A program made the translations under genes and the position numbers. Below are positions 24,588-33,466 of a DNA stretch of 64,000 bases, piece by piece. Origin of the DNA: Xenophilus aerolatus (lineage in GTDB: Bacteria; Pseudomonadota; Gammaproteobacteria; Burkholderiales; Burkholderiaceae_C). The DNA is taken from positions 36,333 through 100,332 of the forward strand of contig QAIB01000015.1 in NCBI GenBank assembly GCA_030418545.1. Reading direction: 5' to 3'. How positions within the stretch are numbered: the stretch's first letter is position 1; every line of letters begins with the position of its first letter. The notes beneath the pieces are model-generated. The model was given only the letters and a program-made list of their open reading frames with translations. It made no database searches and was not told the origin of the DNA.

Positions 24588-25615
24588 AGCCGCCGCCGTC
24601 GCCCCTGGCCGCCAGCCTGCGCGAGGAGACCGCGCGCGGCGACCTGGTGCTCATCGTCGACGACGTGCCCGACAACCTCGCCGTGCTGCACGACGCGCTG
24701 GACGAGTCGGGCTACACGGTGCTGGTGGCGACCAGCGGCGAGGCCGCACTGGTCCGCGCCGCCCAGGCGCAGCCCGACATCGTGCTGCTCGACGCCATGA
24801 TGCCGGGGATGGACGGCTTCGAGGTCGCGCGCCGGCTCAAGGCCGATGTGGCCACGGCGCACATTCCCATCGTGTTCATGACCGGGCTGACCGAGACCGA
24901 GCACCTGGTGGCCGCGCTGGACGCCGGCGGCGTGGACTACGTGACCAAGCCGATCAAGCCCAAGGAAGTGCTGGCGCGCATGAACGTGCACCTGCAGGGC
25001 GCCCGCGCCGCGCGCCAGCAGGCCCAGCAGGCCGGCCAGGCGCGCAATGCGCTCGATGCCTTCGGCTATGCCAGCATCACGGTGCGCATGCCCGAGGGGC
25101 GACTCATCTGGCAGACATCGCTGGCGCGCGACCTGCTGCTGCGCTATTGCGGCACCACCGCGCCGCAGACGCCCGCAGCCGTGCTCGACTGGCTGCACCA
25201 GCACCTGCCTACCACGGCAGGCGGTGTGGAGCCGCCGCCGCTGACCATCGAGCAGGGCGCGCGCCACCTGCAGCTGCGCGTGCACCAGCAGACGGGAGAC
25301 CGGGACGAGCCCGGGCAGAACCTGCCGGGCTGGGCCGGCGACTGGCTGCTCATCATCCGCGAGGTGTCCGACGCCAGCGTGATCGAGGCCATGAGCCTGG
25401 CACTCAAGCTCACGGCGCGCGAGGCCGAGGTGCTGTACTGGGTGGTCAAGGGCAAGACCAACAAGGACATCGGCGACATCCTCGGCAGCAGCCCGGCCAC
25501 CGCCAAGAAGCACCTCGAGCGCGTGTTCGTCAAGCTCGGCGTGGAGACGCGCACCGCGGCGGCGGGTGTGGCCCTCAAGCGCATCCGCATGATCCAGCCG
25601 CATTTCGAGGTGTAG
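24584..25615 (+). CDS. LuxR/NarL-type response regulator paired with the permease-kinase
   Basis: A 343-residue regulator. The receiver has the acidic pair IVDDVPDN, Asp70 ([15 protein letters not shown]) and Lys in [10 protein letters not shown]. An atypical ~120-residue middle region follows (about 150-265; it includes [20 protein letters not shown], a PAS-like start), then a LuxR helix-turn-helix ([21 protein letters not shown], with [21 protein letters not shown]). Its ATG overlaps the kinase stop (ATGA), so the two are a two-component pair. Likely targets are the kinase/permease itself, nitrogen or urea genes, or the neighbour at 25652; none is proven. Confidence 0.9.
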   Translation: MKPPPSPLAASLREETARGDLVLIVDDVPDNLAVLHDALDESGYTVLVATSGEAALVRAAQAQPDIVLLDAMMPGMDGFEVARRLKADVATAHIPIVFMTGLTETEHLVAALDAGGVDYVTKPIKPKEVLARMNVHLQGARAARQQAQQAGQARNALDAFGYASITVRMPEGRLIWQTSLARDLLLRYCGTTAPQTPAAVLDWLHQHLPTTAGGVEPPPLTIEQGARHLQLRVHQQTGDRDEPGQNLPGWAGDWLLIIREVSDASVIEAMSLALKLTAREAEVLYWVVKGKTNKDIGDILGSSPATAKKHLERVFVKLGVETRTAAAGVALKRIRMIQPHFEV

Positions 25616-25651
25616 CGAAGGCGCCATGCGGGGCGGCTATGCTGCGCGCCC

Positions 25652-26329
25652 ATGACGCCTCGCGTTCGCATCCCGCGCTTCCTGTCGTACGCCGCCCTGG
25701 CACTCGCGGCGGGCGGCGCCGGCGCGGGCGGCCACTTCGACGTCGACGATGCCGACACGCTGGCCCCCGGTCGCTGCCAGGTCGAGCTCTGGGCCGGGCG
25801 CGCCGACGCCACGGCGACCGGCTTCCAGCACATCGGCCCGGCCTGCCGCGTCGGGCCGGTCGAACTGGGCTTGAACCTCGACCGCTCGGCGTCGCCGGAC
25901 GCCCGCAGCCGCAGCGTGGGCCCGGCCGTCAAGTGGACCTGGTACGGCGGGCCCGACGAGCCGCTGCGCGCCGCGCTCGAGTTCGCCGCCTCCTGGGACC
26001 TGCGCAACCACGGCAGCCCCAGCCGCCAGTGGCTGCTGCCCGTGACCTGGCAGCCGCTGCCGAGCCTGCAACTGCATGCCAACCTCGGCGCCGACTGGGC
26101 CGCGGGCACCGGCGTCCGCACGCGTCGCGTCGGCGCGGCCGCCGAGTGGGCCGTGGACGAGAAGGTGTCGTTCATCCTTGAACGCAACCGCGCCCAGGGC
26201 GCATGGACCACGCGAGGTGGCCTGCGCTTCGGCCTCACGCCGCTGCTGACGCTGGACCTCAGCGCCGCCAAGGTGCGGCCCGGCGGCGCGGTCTACACGG
26301 TGGGACTGAGCCACGAGTTCGGGCGCTGA
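25652..26329 (+). CDS. Secreted outer-membrane-type hypothetical protein
   Basis: A 225-residue protein with a signal peptide (MTPRVRIPRFLSYAALALAAGGAGA, cleavage near residue 25). The remainder alternates polar and hydrophobic residues in short strands (VELGLNLDRSA, GAAAEWAVDEKVSFILERN, LTLDLSAAK) and ends in YTVGLSHEFGR, a pattern typical of small outer-membrane beta-barrels or porin-like transport proteins, although the terminal residue is Arg instead of Phe. It starts 36 bases after the response regulator, so it is probably its operon member or target. Function unknown. Confidence 0.65.
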   Translation: MTPRVRIPRFLSYAALALAAGGAGAGGHFDVDDADTLAPGRCQVELWAGRADATATGFQHIGPACRVGPVELGLNLDRSASPDARSRSVGPAVKWTWYGGPDEPLRAALEFAASWDLRNHGSPSRQWLLPVTWQPLPSLQLHANLGADWAAGTGVRTRRVGAAAEWAVDEKVSFILERNRAQGAWTTRGGLRFGLTPLLTLDLSAAKVRPGGAVYTVGLSHEFGR

Positions 26330-26349
26330 GCTGGCCCGGCCTCGCTTCT

Positions 26350-26409
26350 CAAGCCCGATCGGGCTCCCGCGCCCGTCCCGCCTGCGCAAGCAGCTATGGA
26401 TTCGATAGC
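26350..26409 (-). repeat. Dispersed GCTA-N9-TAGC element, copy 1
   Basis: The core GCTATGGATTCGATAGC (26393-26409) is one of six 17-bp GCTA-N9-TAGC palindromes in the window. On the minus strand it is followed by TGCTTGCGC and a GGGCGCGGGAGCC-type tail, as in other copies. It supplies the final codons and the TAG stop of the chaC-like gene. Confidence 0.8.
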
Positions 26410-27179
26410 ACGGAAGGCGTGGAGGCCGCCGCGCCCGGCATGGCCTGCACGCCCTCGCGCGTGGCAATGGCAGCCGGTGGCGCCGGGGGCAGTTGCGCCA
26501 GCGCTGCGCGCAGCCGCTCGATCGCGGCGTCGCGGATGCCCAGGCGCGTCAGGGTCTCGACGGTCTGTTCGAAATACGCACGGCAGGAGCCCAGGCTGCC
26601 GGCGGCGGTGGCGATGTGGCGCACCGCCTCCTCGGGTCGCAGGGCGCCGGCGTAACGCGGGTGGCGCCGGTTGGCCACGAAGGTGAGGGCGCGGCTGCGC
26701 TGGCCGCCGATGTCGGCCTGCACCCAGCGCGCGTCGTAGGTGCCGCCGAGCATCTCGCGGCGCCACAGCAGCGTCAGCTCGGTGCGCACCTGCTCGGGCG
26801 CGATGCGAAAGCCGATGCCGCGGCAGCCGCCGCCCCGGTCCAGCGCCAGCATCAGGCCGGGCTCCTCGGGCGTGCCGCGGGCGGTGTAGAGCCACAGGCA
26901 TAAGCGGCGCGACCAGCCGCGCACGGTGGCGGGCAGGGCGTCGAGGTAGTGGAAGGCCGGGTTCCACATCAGCGAGCCGTAGCCGAAGAGCCACAGCGGC
27001 TCGTCGGCCGGATGCGTGGCCAGCGTCTCGTCCAGCGAGGCGGCCAGTTCCTCGTCGCTGCGCAGCACCATGCCCGGCGGCGCGCTGGCGCGCAGCGCGG
27101 CCAGCAGGCTGCCGTCGTGCAGGCGCTCGCGCGTCACCGGGCCGTCGACGGTGGGAAAGAGGAGCTTGGGCGTGGGCAT
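26394..27179 (-). CDS. ChaC-like gamma-glutamylcyclotransferase
   Basis: A 261-residue soluble enzyme of the ChaC/GGCT fold, predicted to cleave glutathione or another gamma-glutamyl compound with release of 5-oxoproline. The family phosphate-binding start is LWLFGYGSLMWNP (about residues 62-74), followed by TVRGWSRRLCLW and GCRGIGFRI. The ~60 residues before the catalytic domain are common in bacterial ChaC proteins. The last five residues and the stop codon fall inside a dispersed repeat, so the original C-terminus may have differed. A single-gene unit upstream of the tctA terminator, transcribed away from it. Confidence 0.85.
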   Translation of the reverse strand: MPTPKLLFPTVDGPVTRERLHDGSLLAALRASAPPGMVLRSDEELAASLDETLATHPADEPLWLFGYGSLMWNPAFHYLDALPATVRGWSRRLCLWLYTARGTPEEPGLMLALDRGGGCRGIGFRIAPEQVRTELTLLWRREMLGGTYDARWVQADIGGQRSRALTFVANRRHPRYAGALRPEEAVRHIATAAGSLGSCRAYFEQTVETLTRLGIRDAAIERLRAALAQLPPAPPAAIATREGVQAMPGAAASTPSVLSNP

Positions 27180-27263
27180 GAGAGGGCGGCAACGGGCCGG
27201 GTGCGATGGAGCAAGGATAGGACCCGCACGCGCCGGTTCCGCCGCGCCGGTCTCCTGCGGGAC

Positions 27264-27290
27264 AAAAAAGAACGGCGCCCGAAGGCGCCG
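27264..27290 (-). terminator. Rho-independent terminator of the tctBA unit
   Basis: Minus strand: a perfect 7-bp stem CGGCGCC (27290-27284) and GGCGCCG (27279-27273) with the tetraloop TTCG, followed within a few bases by a T6 run (27269-27264). It stands 26 bases after the tctA stop. Confidence 0.9.
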
Positions 27291-27315
27291 ACGCAGCTGG
27301 GGCCCGACAGGCCCG

Positions 27316-28827
27316 TCACTCCTCGACGAAGGCCTCTTCGCGCTTGGCCTTCACGGCCGGCAGCAGCACAATCACCAGCAGCGCCGCCGCCACGATCAGC
27401 AGGCCGGCCGAGATCGGCCGCGTGACCAGCACCGACCAGTCGCCGCGCGAGAGCAGCAGGGCGCGGCGCAGGTTCTCTTCCATCATCGGCCCCAGGATGA
27501 AGCCCAGCAGCAGCGGCGCGGGCTCGCACTTGAGCTTGAGGAAGGCGTAGCCGACGATGCCGAAGATCGCCACCATCCACACGTCGAAGGTGTTGTTGTT
27601 CTCCGAATAGACGCCCACGGCGCAGAACAGCACGATCGCGGGGAAGAGCCACTTGTAGGGAATGGTCAGCAGCTTGATCCAGATGCCGATCATCGGCAGG
27701 TTCAGGATGATGAGCATCAGGTTGCCGATCCACATCGAGGCGATCAGGCCCCAGAAGAGTTCGGGGTTGCTGGTCATCACCTGCGGGCCGGGCTGGATGT
27801 TGTGGATGGTCATCGCGCCCACCATCAGCGCCATCACCGGGTTGGGCGGAATGCCCAGCGTCAGCAGCGGGATGAAGGAGGTCTGGGCGCCGGCGTTGTT
27901 GGCCGACTCGGGGCCCGCCACGCCGCGGATGTTGCCCTTGCCGAAGGCTTCCTCGCCGGGCTTGCGCTTGATCTTCTTCTCGATCGTGTACGACGCGAAG
28001 GACGACAGCAGCGCGCCACCGCCGGGCAGGATGCCCAGGGCGGAGCCCAGGGCCGTGCCGCGCAGCACCGCGGGTGTCATGCGCTTGAAGTCCTCCTTGG
28101 TCGGCCACAGGCCTTTGACCTTCGAGGTGAAGACCTCGCGGCTCTCCTCGGGCTGCGACAGGTTGCCGATGATCTCGCCGTAGCCGAACACGCCCATGGC
28201 GATGGCGATGAAGCCGATGCCGTCGGTCAGTTCGGGAATGTCGAAGGAGTAGCGTGCGACGCCGGAGTTCACGTCGGTGCCGACCAGGCCGAGCGCGAGG
28301 CCCAGCAGGATCATCGTGATCGCCTTGAGCAGCGAGCCCGAGGCCAGCACCACGGCACCGATCAGGCCCAGGATCATCAGCGAGAAGTACTCGGCCGGGC
28401 CGAACTTGAAGGCCAGTTCAGTCAGCGGCGGTGCGAAGGCGGCCAGGATGATGGTGCCCACGCAGCCGGCGAAGAAGGAACCCAGGCCGGCCGCGGCGAG
28501 CGCTGGCCCGGCGCGGCCCTTGCGCGCCATCTGGTAGCCGTCGATCACGGTGACCACCGAGGAGGACTCGCCCGGCAGGTTGACCAGGATGGCGGTGGTC
28601 GACCCGCCGTACTGCGCGCCGTAGTAGATGCCGGCCAGCATGATGAGCGCCGACACCGGCGGCAGCGCGTAGGTGGCCGGCAGCAGCATCGCGATCGTCG
28701 CGACCGGGCCGATGCCCGGCAGCACGCCGATCAGCGTGCCCAGCAGGCAGCCGACGAAGGCGTAGACGAGGTTCTGGAAAGTGAAGGCGACGCCGAAGCC
28801 AATCGCCAGGTTGTCGAAGAGTTCCAT
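27316..28827 (-). CDS. tctA: Tripartite tricarboxylate transporter large permease TctA
   Basis: A 503-residue inner-membrane protein with about 12 segments. Family motifs include IGVLPGIGPVATIAMLLP near the N-terminus, GIYYGAQYGGSTTAILVNLPGESSS, and the mirrored second half LGILPGGGALLSSF with GPESANNAGAQTSFIPLLTLGIP. It should move a tricarboxylate or other carboxylate with sodium or protons, together with TctB and a periplasmic TctC. It lies 34 bases after tctB and is followed by a strong terminator. No tctC was seen, so the binding protein must come from elsewhere. Confidence 0.95.
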   Translation of the reverse strand: MELFDNLAIGFGVAFTFQNLVYAFVGCLLGTLIGVLPGIGPVATIAMLLPATYALPPVSALIMLAGIYYGAQYGGSTTAILVNLPGESSSVVTVIDGYQMARKGRAGPALAAAGLGSFFAGCVGTIILAAFAPPLTELAFKFGPAEYFSLMILGLIGAVVLASGSLLKAITMILLGLALGLVGTDVNSGVARYSFDIPELTDGIGFIAIAMGVFGYGEIIGNLSQPEESREVFTSKVKGLWPTKEDFKRMTPAVLRGTALGSALGILPGGGALLSSFASYTIEKKIKRKPGEEAFGKGNIRGVAGPESANNAGAQTSFIPLLTLGIPPNPVMALMVGAMTIHNIQPGPQVMTSNPELFWGLIASMWIGNLMLIILNLPMIGIWIKLLTIPYKWLFPAIVLFCAVGVYSENNNTFDVWMVAIFGIVGYAFLKLKCEPAPLLLGFILGPMMEENLRRALLLSRGDWSVLVTRPISAGLLIVAAALLVIVLLPAVKAKREEAFVEE

Positions 28828-28861
28828 GGGGCCGGAGCGGATGTCTCGTTGTAGGTGGGTG

Positions 28862-29347
28862 TCAGGCGACGAAGGTGGGCCACACGGGGAACTGCAGCTT
28901 GAGCGCGACGACGAAGGCCAGGTAGCTGCCGATGGCGAGGATGGTCGCCAGCACGGCCGAGCCCTTGAGGCTGAACTTGTCGCCGGCCAGGCCGGCGATG
29001 AAGGTCAGGGCGTAGATGGCGACGATCAGCCCCATCGGCGGCAGCCCGATGCTCGGCAGGCCGCCCAGCAGCACGCCGAACATGATGTTGGCGCCGATGA
29101 TGAAGACCAGCGGCTTCCAGGCGATGCGGCCCACGGGCTCGCCGTCCGAGGTCTCGACGATCATCGATTTGGCCGTGATGAGCACGCCCATGACCGCGAT
29201 CAGGATTCCGACAATCAGCGGGAAGTAGCCCGGCCCCATGCGGGCGCCGGTGCCGACGTTGTAGGTGGTGGCGCCCCAGGCGAAGGCCACGCCGAAGGCG
29301 CAGAACAGCGCGCCGGAAAAGAAGTCTCTCTGACTCTTGATCTTCAC
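28862..29347 (-). CDS. tctB: Tripartite tricarboxylate transporter small subunit TctB
   Basis: A 161-residue membrane protein with four predicted segments (DFFSGALFCAFGVAFAWG; FPLIVGILIAVMGVLI; PLVFIIGANIMFGVLLG; ILAIGSYLAFVVAL). The GTG at 29347 (VKIKSQRD) is preceded by GAGGAGA, better than an upstream in-frame ATG at 29473. Conserved MGPGYFPLIVG is typical of TctB. It precedes tctA. The 158 bp to the upstream kinase gene hold no gene and no binding protein. Confidence 0.9.
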   Translation of the reverse strand: MKIKSQRDFFSGALFCAFGVAFAWGATTYNVGTGARMGPGYFPLIVGILIAVMGVLITAKSMIVETSDGEPVGRIAWKPLVFIIGANIMFGVLLGGLPSIGLPPMGLIVAIYALTFIAGLAGDKFSLKGSAVLATILAIGSYLAFVVALKLQFPVWPTFVA

Positions 29348-29505
29348 CCTGGAAGTCTCCTCGTATCGTTTGCGGATCGCACGGGCGCAGACGCCCGCCG
29401 TGAAGGGCACGGGAAGTGCGAGGGCGATCGTAGGAAGAGCCGCTGCCGCCGTGGATGACGGAAACATTGCCATTCGGCAATGTGGGCGCTGCGGTGAGGG
29501 GGCGG

Positions 29506-30867
29506 TCAGCCGTGGCGCGGCAGCTCGATGCGCACCTGCAGGCCCGGCGCGGCGTCGGCGTAGTGCACCTGCCCGCCGTGCAGTGCGACCACCGCATGCA
29601 CGCTGGCCAGGCCCAGGCCCTGGCCGGGCAGCTCGGGCCTGAGGCGCACGAAGCGCGTGCCGATGCGCTCGCGCTCGGCCGGCGGCACGCCGGGGCCGTC
29701 GTCGCGCACCGTGAGCACCGCGCGGCCGTCGTCCCAGTGCGCGCCGGCCGTCACGGTGCAGCCCGTGCCGCCGTACTTGAGCGCGTTGTCCACCAGGTTG
29801 GCCACCACGCCGGCCAGCAGGTCGCGGTCGCCGGGCACCACGACCTCCTCGTCGGCCGCCTCCCGCTGCAGCGTGGCGCCCTGGGCCTCGGCCACCGCGT
29901 CGTATAGCTCCAGCACGTCGTCCACGATGGTGTGCAGCGCCACGGGCGCGAAGTCGCGGCGGCGCGCGCCGGCCTCGGCTTCGGCGATCTGCAGCAGCTT
30001 CTCGAACACCAGGCCGAGCGCCTCGAGTTCGGCGATGGCGGTGGCGACGGCCTGCTCGCGCTCGCTCGGCGGCACGCCCTCGGCCTGGGCCGCGCGCAGG
30101 CCCAGCAGCACGCGCGTGAGGGGGGTGCGCAGGTTGTGGGCGATGGTGTCGGACACGTGCCGCACGCCGGCCATCAGCGACTCGATGCGGTCGAGCATCG
30201 CGTTGATGTCCTGCCCAAGGCGGGCGAACTCGTCGTCCTGCGCCTCCACCACCACGCGCTCGCGCAGGTCGCCGTCGGCGATGCGCGTGGCGGTGTGGCG
30301 CACCGCACCCACGGCCCGGTCCAGCTCCTGGCGGAACACGAAGACGCCGCCCACCAGCAGCAGCAGCGCGACCACGCCGGCCGCGGCGCTGGCGCTGACG
30401 ACCAGCGACTCCAGCGTCTCCTGGTCGCGCAGGTCGTGGCCCACCACCAGCACATGGCCGTCGGCCAGCCGCCGCTGCGCCAGGTAGCCGGTGACGGGCT
30501 CGCCGCGGCGCAGGGCGCGGCGCTGGCCGTCGCTGTCGCCCATGCCCTCGGGCAGCGCGTCGAGGTTGCCGGCCAGGCGCCGGCCGTCGGGTGCGGCCAG
30601 CAGGTACATCTCCTCGTCGGACTGTCGGCCGTCGGCCAGCGCCGCATCGATCGCCTGCACGACGCCGGCGGCGCCTTCACCGTCGAAGCGCGCGACCAGC
30701 TGCTGCACGGTGACCCCCACCTGGCGCGCGATGCGCTGGTGCAGCACGCCCACCGTCTGCAGGTAGACGATGGCCAGCGCCGCCATCATGGTGATGGCCA
30801 CCAGCACGGCGTACTGGAAAGCGAGCCGGAAGCCCGCCGAGGCCCACAGGCGGCGCAGAGTGCCCAT
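29506..30867 (-). CDS. Membrane sensor histidine kinase, probable TctE-like partner
   Basis: A 453-residue kinase with an N-terminal membrane segment (about 13-35), a periplasmic sensor region (~36-155), a second segment (VVSASAAAGVVALLLLVGGVFVF), a HAMP linker, and HisKA with His244 in DTIAHNLRTPLTR. The HATPase follows (NLVDNALKYGGTG; GQGLGLASVHAVVALHGG). It starts at 30867, sharing one base with the stop of the response regulator (TGATG). It stands directly upstream of tctBA on the same strand; in known systems TctD/TctE induces the transporter, but TctDE are usually divergent. Control of tctBA is inference from position. Confidence 0.88.
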   Translation of the reverse strand: MGTLRRLWASAGFRLAFQYAVLVAITMMAALAIVYLQTVGVLHQRIARQVGVTVQQLVARFDGEGAAGVVQAIDAALADGRQSDEEMYLLAAPDGRRLAGNLDALPEGMGDSDGQRRALRRGEPVTGYLAQRRLADGHVLVVGHDLRDQETLESLVVSASAAAGVVALLLLVGGVFVFRQELDRAVGAVRHTATRIADGDLRERVVVEAQDDEFARLGQDINAMLDRIESLMAGVRHVSDTIAHNLRTPLTRVLLGLRAAQAEGVPPSEREQAVATAIAELEALGLVFEKLLQIAEAEAGARRRDFAPVALHTIVDDVLELYDAVAEAQGATLQREAADEEVVVPGDRDLLAGVVANLVDNALKYGGTGCTVTAGAHWDDGRAVLTVRDDGPGVPPAERERIGTRFVRLRPELPGQGLGLASVHAVVALHGGQVHYADAAPGLQVRIELPRHG

Positions 30868-31592
30868 CAGGCCGGCGGCGGGTCGGGCGCGTCGGGCGCG
30901 GCCAGGCGGTAGCCCACGCCCCGCTCGGTGTGGATGAGCGAGGGCCCGCCCGCTGCATCGAGCTTGGTGCGCAGGCGGCTGATCTGCACGTCGATCACGT
31001 TGGTCTGCGGGTCGAACTGGTAGTCCCACACGGCCTCGAGCAGCATGGTGCGCGTCATCACCTGCCCGGCGTTGAGCATCAGGCAGGCCAGCAGGCGGAA
31101 CTCGCGCGGCTGCAGCGCGATGGCGCGGCCCGCGCGCTCGACCTTGCGGCTGCCCAGATCCAGCCGCAGGTCGGCCACCTGCAGCACGCGCAGCTCGGGG
31201 CCGGTGCGCGAGCGGCGCACCAGCGCCTCGGCGCGCGCGGCCAGCTCGGAAAAGGCGAAGGGCTTGGCGAGGTAGTCGTCGCCGCCGGCCTTGAGGCCGC
31301 GCACGCGCTCGTCGAGCGCGCTCAGCGCGCTGAGCACCAGCACGGGGGTGCGCAGGCCCAGGTTGCGCAGCGTCGAGAGGATCGACAGGCCGTCCACGCC
31401 GTTGGGCAGCATGCGGTCGAGGATGACCAGGTCCCAGGCCTCGCCCGTGGCGCGCGCCAGCGCATCGGCCCCGTCGCGGCACACGACCGCCACGTGCCCC
31501 ATGCCACGGAAGCCGTCGGCGATGTAGCGGGCGTTGGCCTCGTCGTCCTCGATCACCAGGCAGCGCCACATGGCGCTGGGCGGTGCGCTCAT
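30867..31592 (-). CDS. OmpR-family response regulator, probable TctD-like
   Basis: A 241-residue regulator. The receiver has VIEDDEAN, Asp59 (LVILDRMLPNGVDGL) and Lys in LAKPFAFSEL; the C-terminal winged helix is of the OmpR type (EFRLLACLMLNAGQVMTRTML; NVIDVQISRLRTKLDAAGG; RGVGYRL). Its ATG overlaps the recJ stop (ATGA, 31589-31592) and its stop overlaps the kinase start. The overlap with recJ is probably recent, because the recJ end consists of a dispersed repeat. Likely target: tctBA. Confidence 0.88.
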   Translation of the reverse strand: MSAPPSAMWRCLVIEDDEANARYIADGFRGMGHVAVVCRDGADALARATGEAWDLVILDRMLPNGVDGLSILSTLRNLGLRTPVLVLSALSALDERVRGLKAGGDDYLAKPFAFSELAARAEALVRRSRTGPELRVLQVADLRLDLGSRKVERAGRAIALQPREFRLLACLMLNAGQVMTRTMLLEAVWDYQFDPQTNVIDVQISRLRTKLDAAGGPSLIHTERGVGYRLAAPDAPDPPPA

Positions 31593-33466
31593 CGGTCGTC
31601 CTCGCCGCCGCCGGGCCGCCCCAAGGCGGCGAGCGCCCCGTCGGGGCTGAGCGCTGCGGCTCTTGCGTCGCCTGCGCGACGCGGGACAGCGCGAAGGGAC
31701 GGCGCCTCAGGCGACGTCTCGTCCAGCGGACCACGCGCAGCGGGGGAGCGTGGGGGCTCCATTTCCATGCCTTCCACCATGAGCCGCAATCGCCGTGTGC
31801 CTTGCCACTCGTCGGCATCGAGCCGGAAAGCCAGCTTCACGCGTGCGGGCAGCGGCTCGGTGTGGCCGAACCAGATGCCGTCGATGGGCTGGCCCTGCAG
31901 ACGCAGCTTGAGCGCCAGATGCTTTTCGCCGACCAGGCGCTGCGAGACGACCTCGACCTCGTCGCTGAAGGTCGGCGGCGCGAAGCCCTGGCCCCAGACC
32001 TCGCGGTGCAGCGTGTCGACCAGGTCGATGCGCAGGTACTCGCGCGCCAGCGGGCCGTCGGTGTCGAGCCGGCGGGTGAGCGTGGCGGCGTCCAGCCATT
32101 CGTGCGCCACCTGGGCGAAGGCGCGCTCGAAGGTCTCGAACTGGTCGCGTGCCACGGTGCAGCCGGCCGCCATCGCGTGGCCGCCGAAGCGCAGCAGCAC
32201 GCCGGGGTGGCGCTTGGCCACCAGGTCGAGCGCATCGCGCAGGTGGAAGCCGGGGATGGAGCGGCCCGAGCCCTTCAGCTCGTGCGACTTGCCGTCGGCC
32301 GCACTGGCGGCGAAGACGAAGGTCGGGCGATGGTGCAGGTCCTTGATGCGCGAGGCGACGATGCCGACCACGCCTTCGTGGAAGTCCACGTCGAACACGC
32401 TGATCGCGGAGGGTGGTGTCTCGTTGTCATCGAACAGCGACTCGGCCAGCAGCAGCGCCTGCTCGCGCATGCCGCCCTCGATGTCGCGCCGCTCGCGGTT
32501 GATGCCGTCGAGCATGCGCGCCAGTTCGGCGCAGCGACCGGGGTCGTCGCTGAGCAGGCACTCGATGCCCAAAGTCATGTCGGCCAGGCGGCCGGCGGCA
32601 TTGATGCGCGGGCCGAGGGCGAAGCCGAAGTCGAAGGTGGTCGCCGCCTCGGCCTTGCGGCCCGCCGCCTGGAAGAGGGCCGCCACGCCGTGCGGCAGCG
32701 CCCCGGCGCGGATGCGCTTGAGGCCCTGGGCGACCAGGCGACGGTTGTTGGCGTCGAGCTTCACCACGTCGGCGACGGTGCCCAGGGCGACGAGGGGGAG
32801 CAGGGTGTCGAGCTTGGGCTGCGCGCCGTCCGGAAACGCCCCACGCGCCCGCAGCTCTGCCCGCAGCGCCATCAGCACATAGAACATCACGCCCACGCCG
32901 GCGATGCTCTTGCTCTCGAACTCGCAGCCGGGCTGGTTGGGGTTCACCAGCACGTCCGCCTCTGGAAGCACGGGCCCGGGCAGGTGATGGTCGGTGACGA
33001 GCACCGTGAGCCCGAGCGCCTTGGCCCTGGCCACGCCGTCCACGCTGGCGATGCCGTTGTCCACGGTGATGAGCACCTCGGCGCCGGTGGCGGCCACGCG
33101 CTCGGCGATCGGCGGCGTGAGGCCGTAGCCGTCGACCACGCGATCGGGCACCAGGTAGTTCACATGGCGCGCGCCCAGCAGGCGCAGGCCGCGCACGGCG
33201 ACCGCGCAGGCAGTGGCGCCGTCGCAGTCGTAATCGGCCACCACGCACAGGCGCCGGCCGGCGCGAATCGCATCGGCCAGCAGCACGGCAGCCTCGCGCG
33301 TGCCCTTCATGGTGGCGGGCGGCAGCAGGCGTGCCAAGCCGTCGTCGAGGTCGGCAGCCGACAGCACGCCGCGCGCCGCATACAGGCGCGCCAGCAGCGG
33401 GTGCACGCCGGCCTGCTCCAGCGCCCAGGCGCTGCGGGGCGGGATCTCTCTTGCTACGATTTTCAT
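31589..33466 (-). CDS. recJ: Single-strand-specific exonuclease RecJ, with an extra C-terminal tail
   Basis: A 625-residue 5'-3' single-stranded-DNA exonuclease of recombination and mismatch repair. DHH-family motifs: ADYDCDGATA (motif I), VLVTDHHLPG (the DHH motif) and, later, DHHA1-domain GSGRSIPGFHLRDAL and RFGGHAMAAGC. The RecJ core appears to end near LMVEGMEME; about 58 further residues are encoded by a dispersed GC-rich repeat (31605-31761). The first codons (MKIVAR) coincide with another repeat. Typical RecJ is 560-580 residues. It overlaps rpfE by ATGA. Confidence 0.95.
   Translation of the reverse strand: MKIVAREIPPRSAWALEQAGVHPLLARLYAARGVLSAADLDDGLARLLPPATMKGTREAAVLLADAIRAGRRLCVVADYDCDGATACAVAVRGLRLLGARHVNYLVPDRVVDGYGLTPPIAERVAATGAEVLITVDNGIASVDGVARAKALGLTVLVTDHHLPGPVLPEADVLVNPNQPGCEFESKSIAGVGVMFYVLMALRAELRARGAFPDGAQPKLDTLLPLVALGTVADVVKLDANNRRLVAQGLKRIRAGALPHGVAALFQAAGRKAEAATTFDFGFALGPRINAAGRLADMTLGIECLLSDDPGRCAELARMLDGINRERRDIEGGMREQALLLAESLFDDNETPPSAISVFDVDFHEGVVGIVASRIKDLHHRPTFVFAASAADGKSHELKGSGRSIPGFHLRDALDLVAKRHPGVLLRFGGHAMAAGCTVARDQFETFERAFAQVAHEWLDAATLTRRLDTDGPLAREYLRIDLVDTLHREVWGQGFAPPTFSDEVEVVSQRLVGEKHLALKLRLQGQPIDGIWFGHTEPLPARVKLAFRLDADEWQGTRRLRLMVEGMEMEPPRSPAARGPLDETSPEAPSLRAVPRRAGDARAAALSPDGALAALGRPGGGEDDR
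31605..31761 (+). repeat. Dispersed GC-rich element at the 3' end of recJ
   Basis: Contains GGGCCGCCCCAAGGCGG at its left, GCGCCCCGTCGGGGCTGAGCG in the middle and AGCGGGGGAGCGTGGGGGC at its right end, in the same order as copies at 24111 and 40484 but with about 80 extra bases between. It codes for the RecJ tail on the other strand. Confidence 0.75.

Noticed and set aside
27016..28854. A 612-codon plus-strand frame opposite tctA
   Set aside because: Antisense shadow; tctA on the other strand has all transporter motifs and its own terminator.
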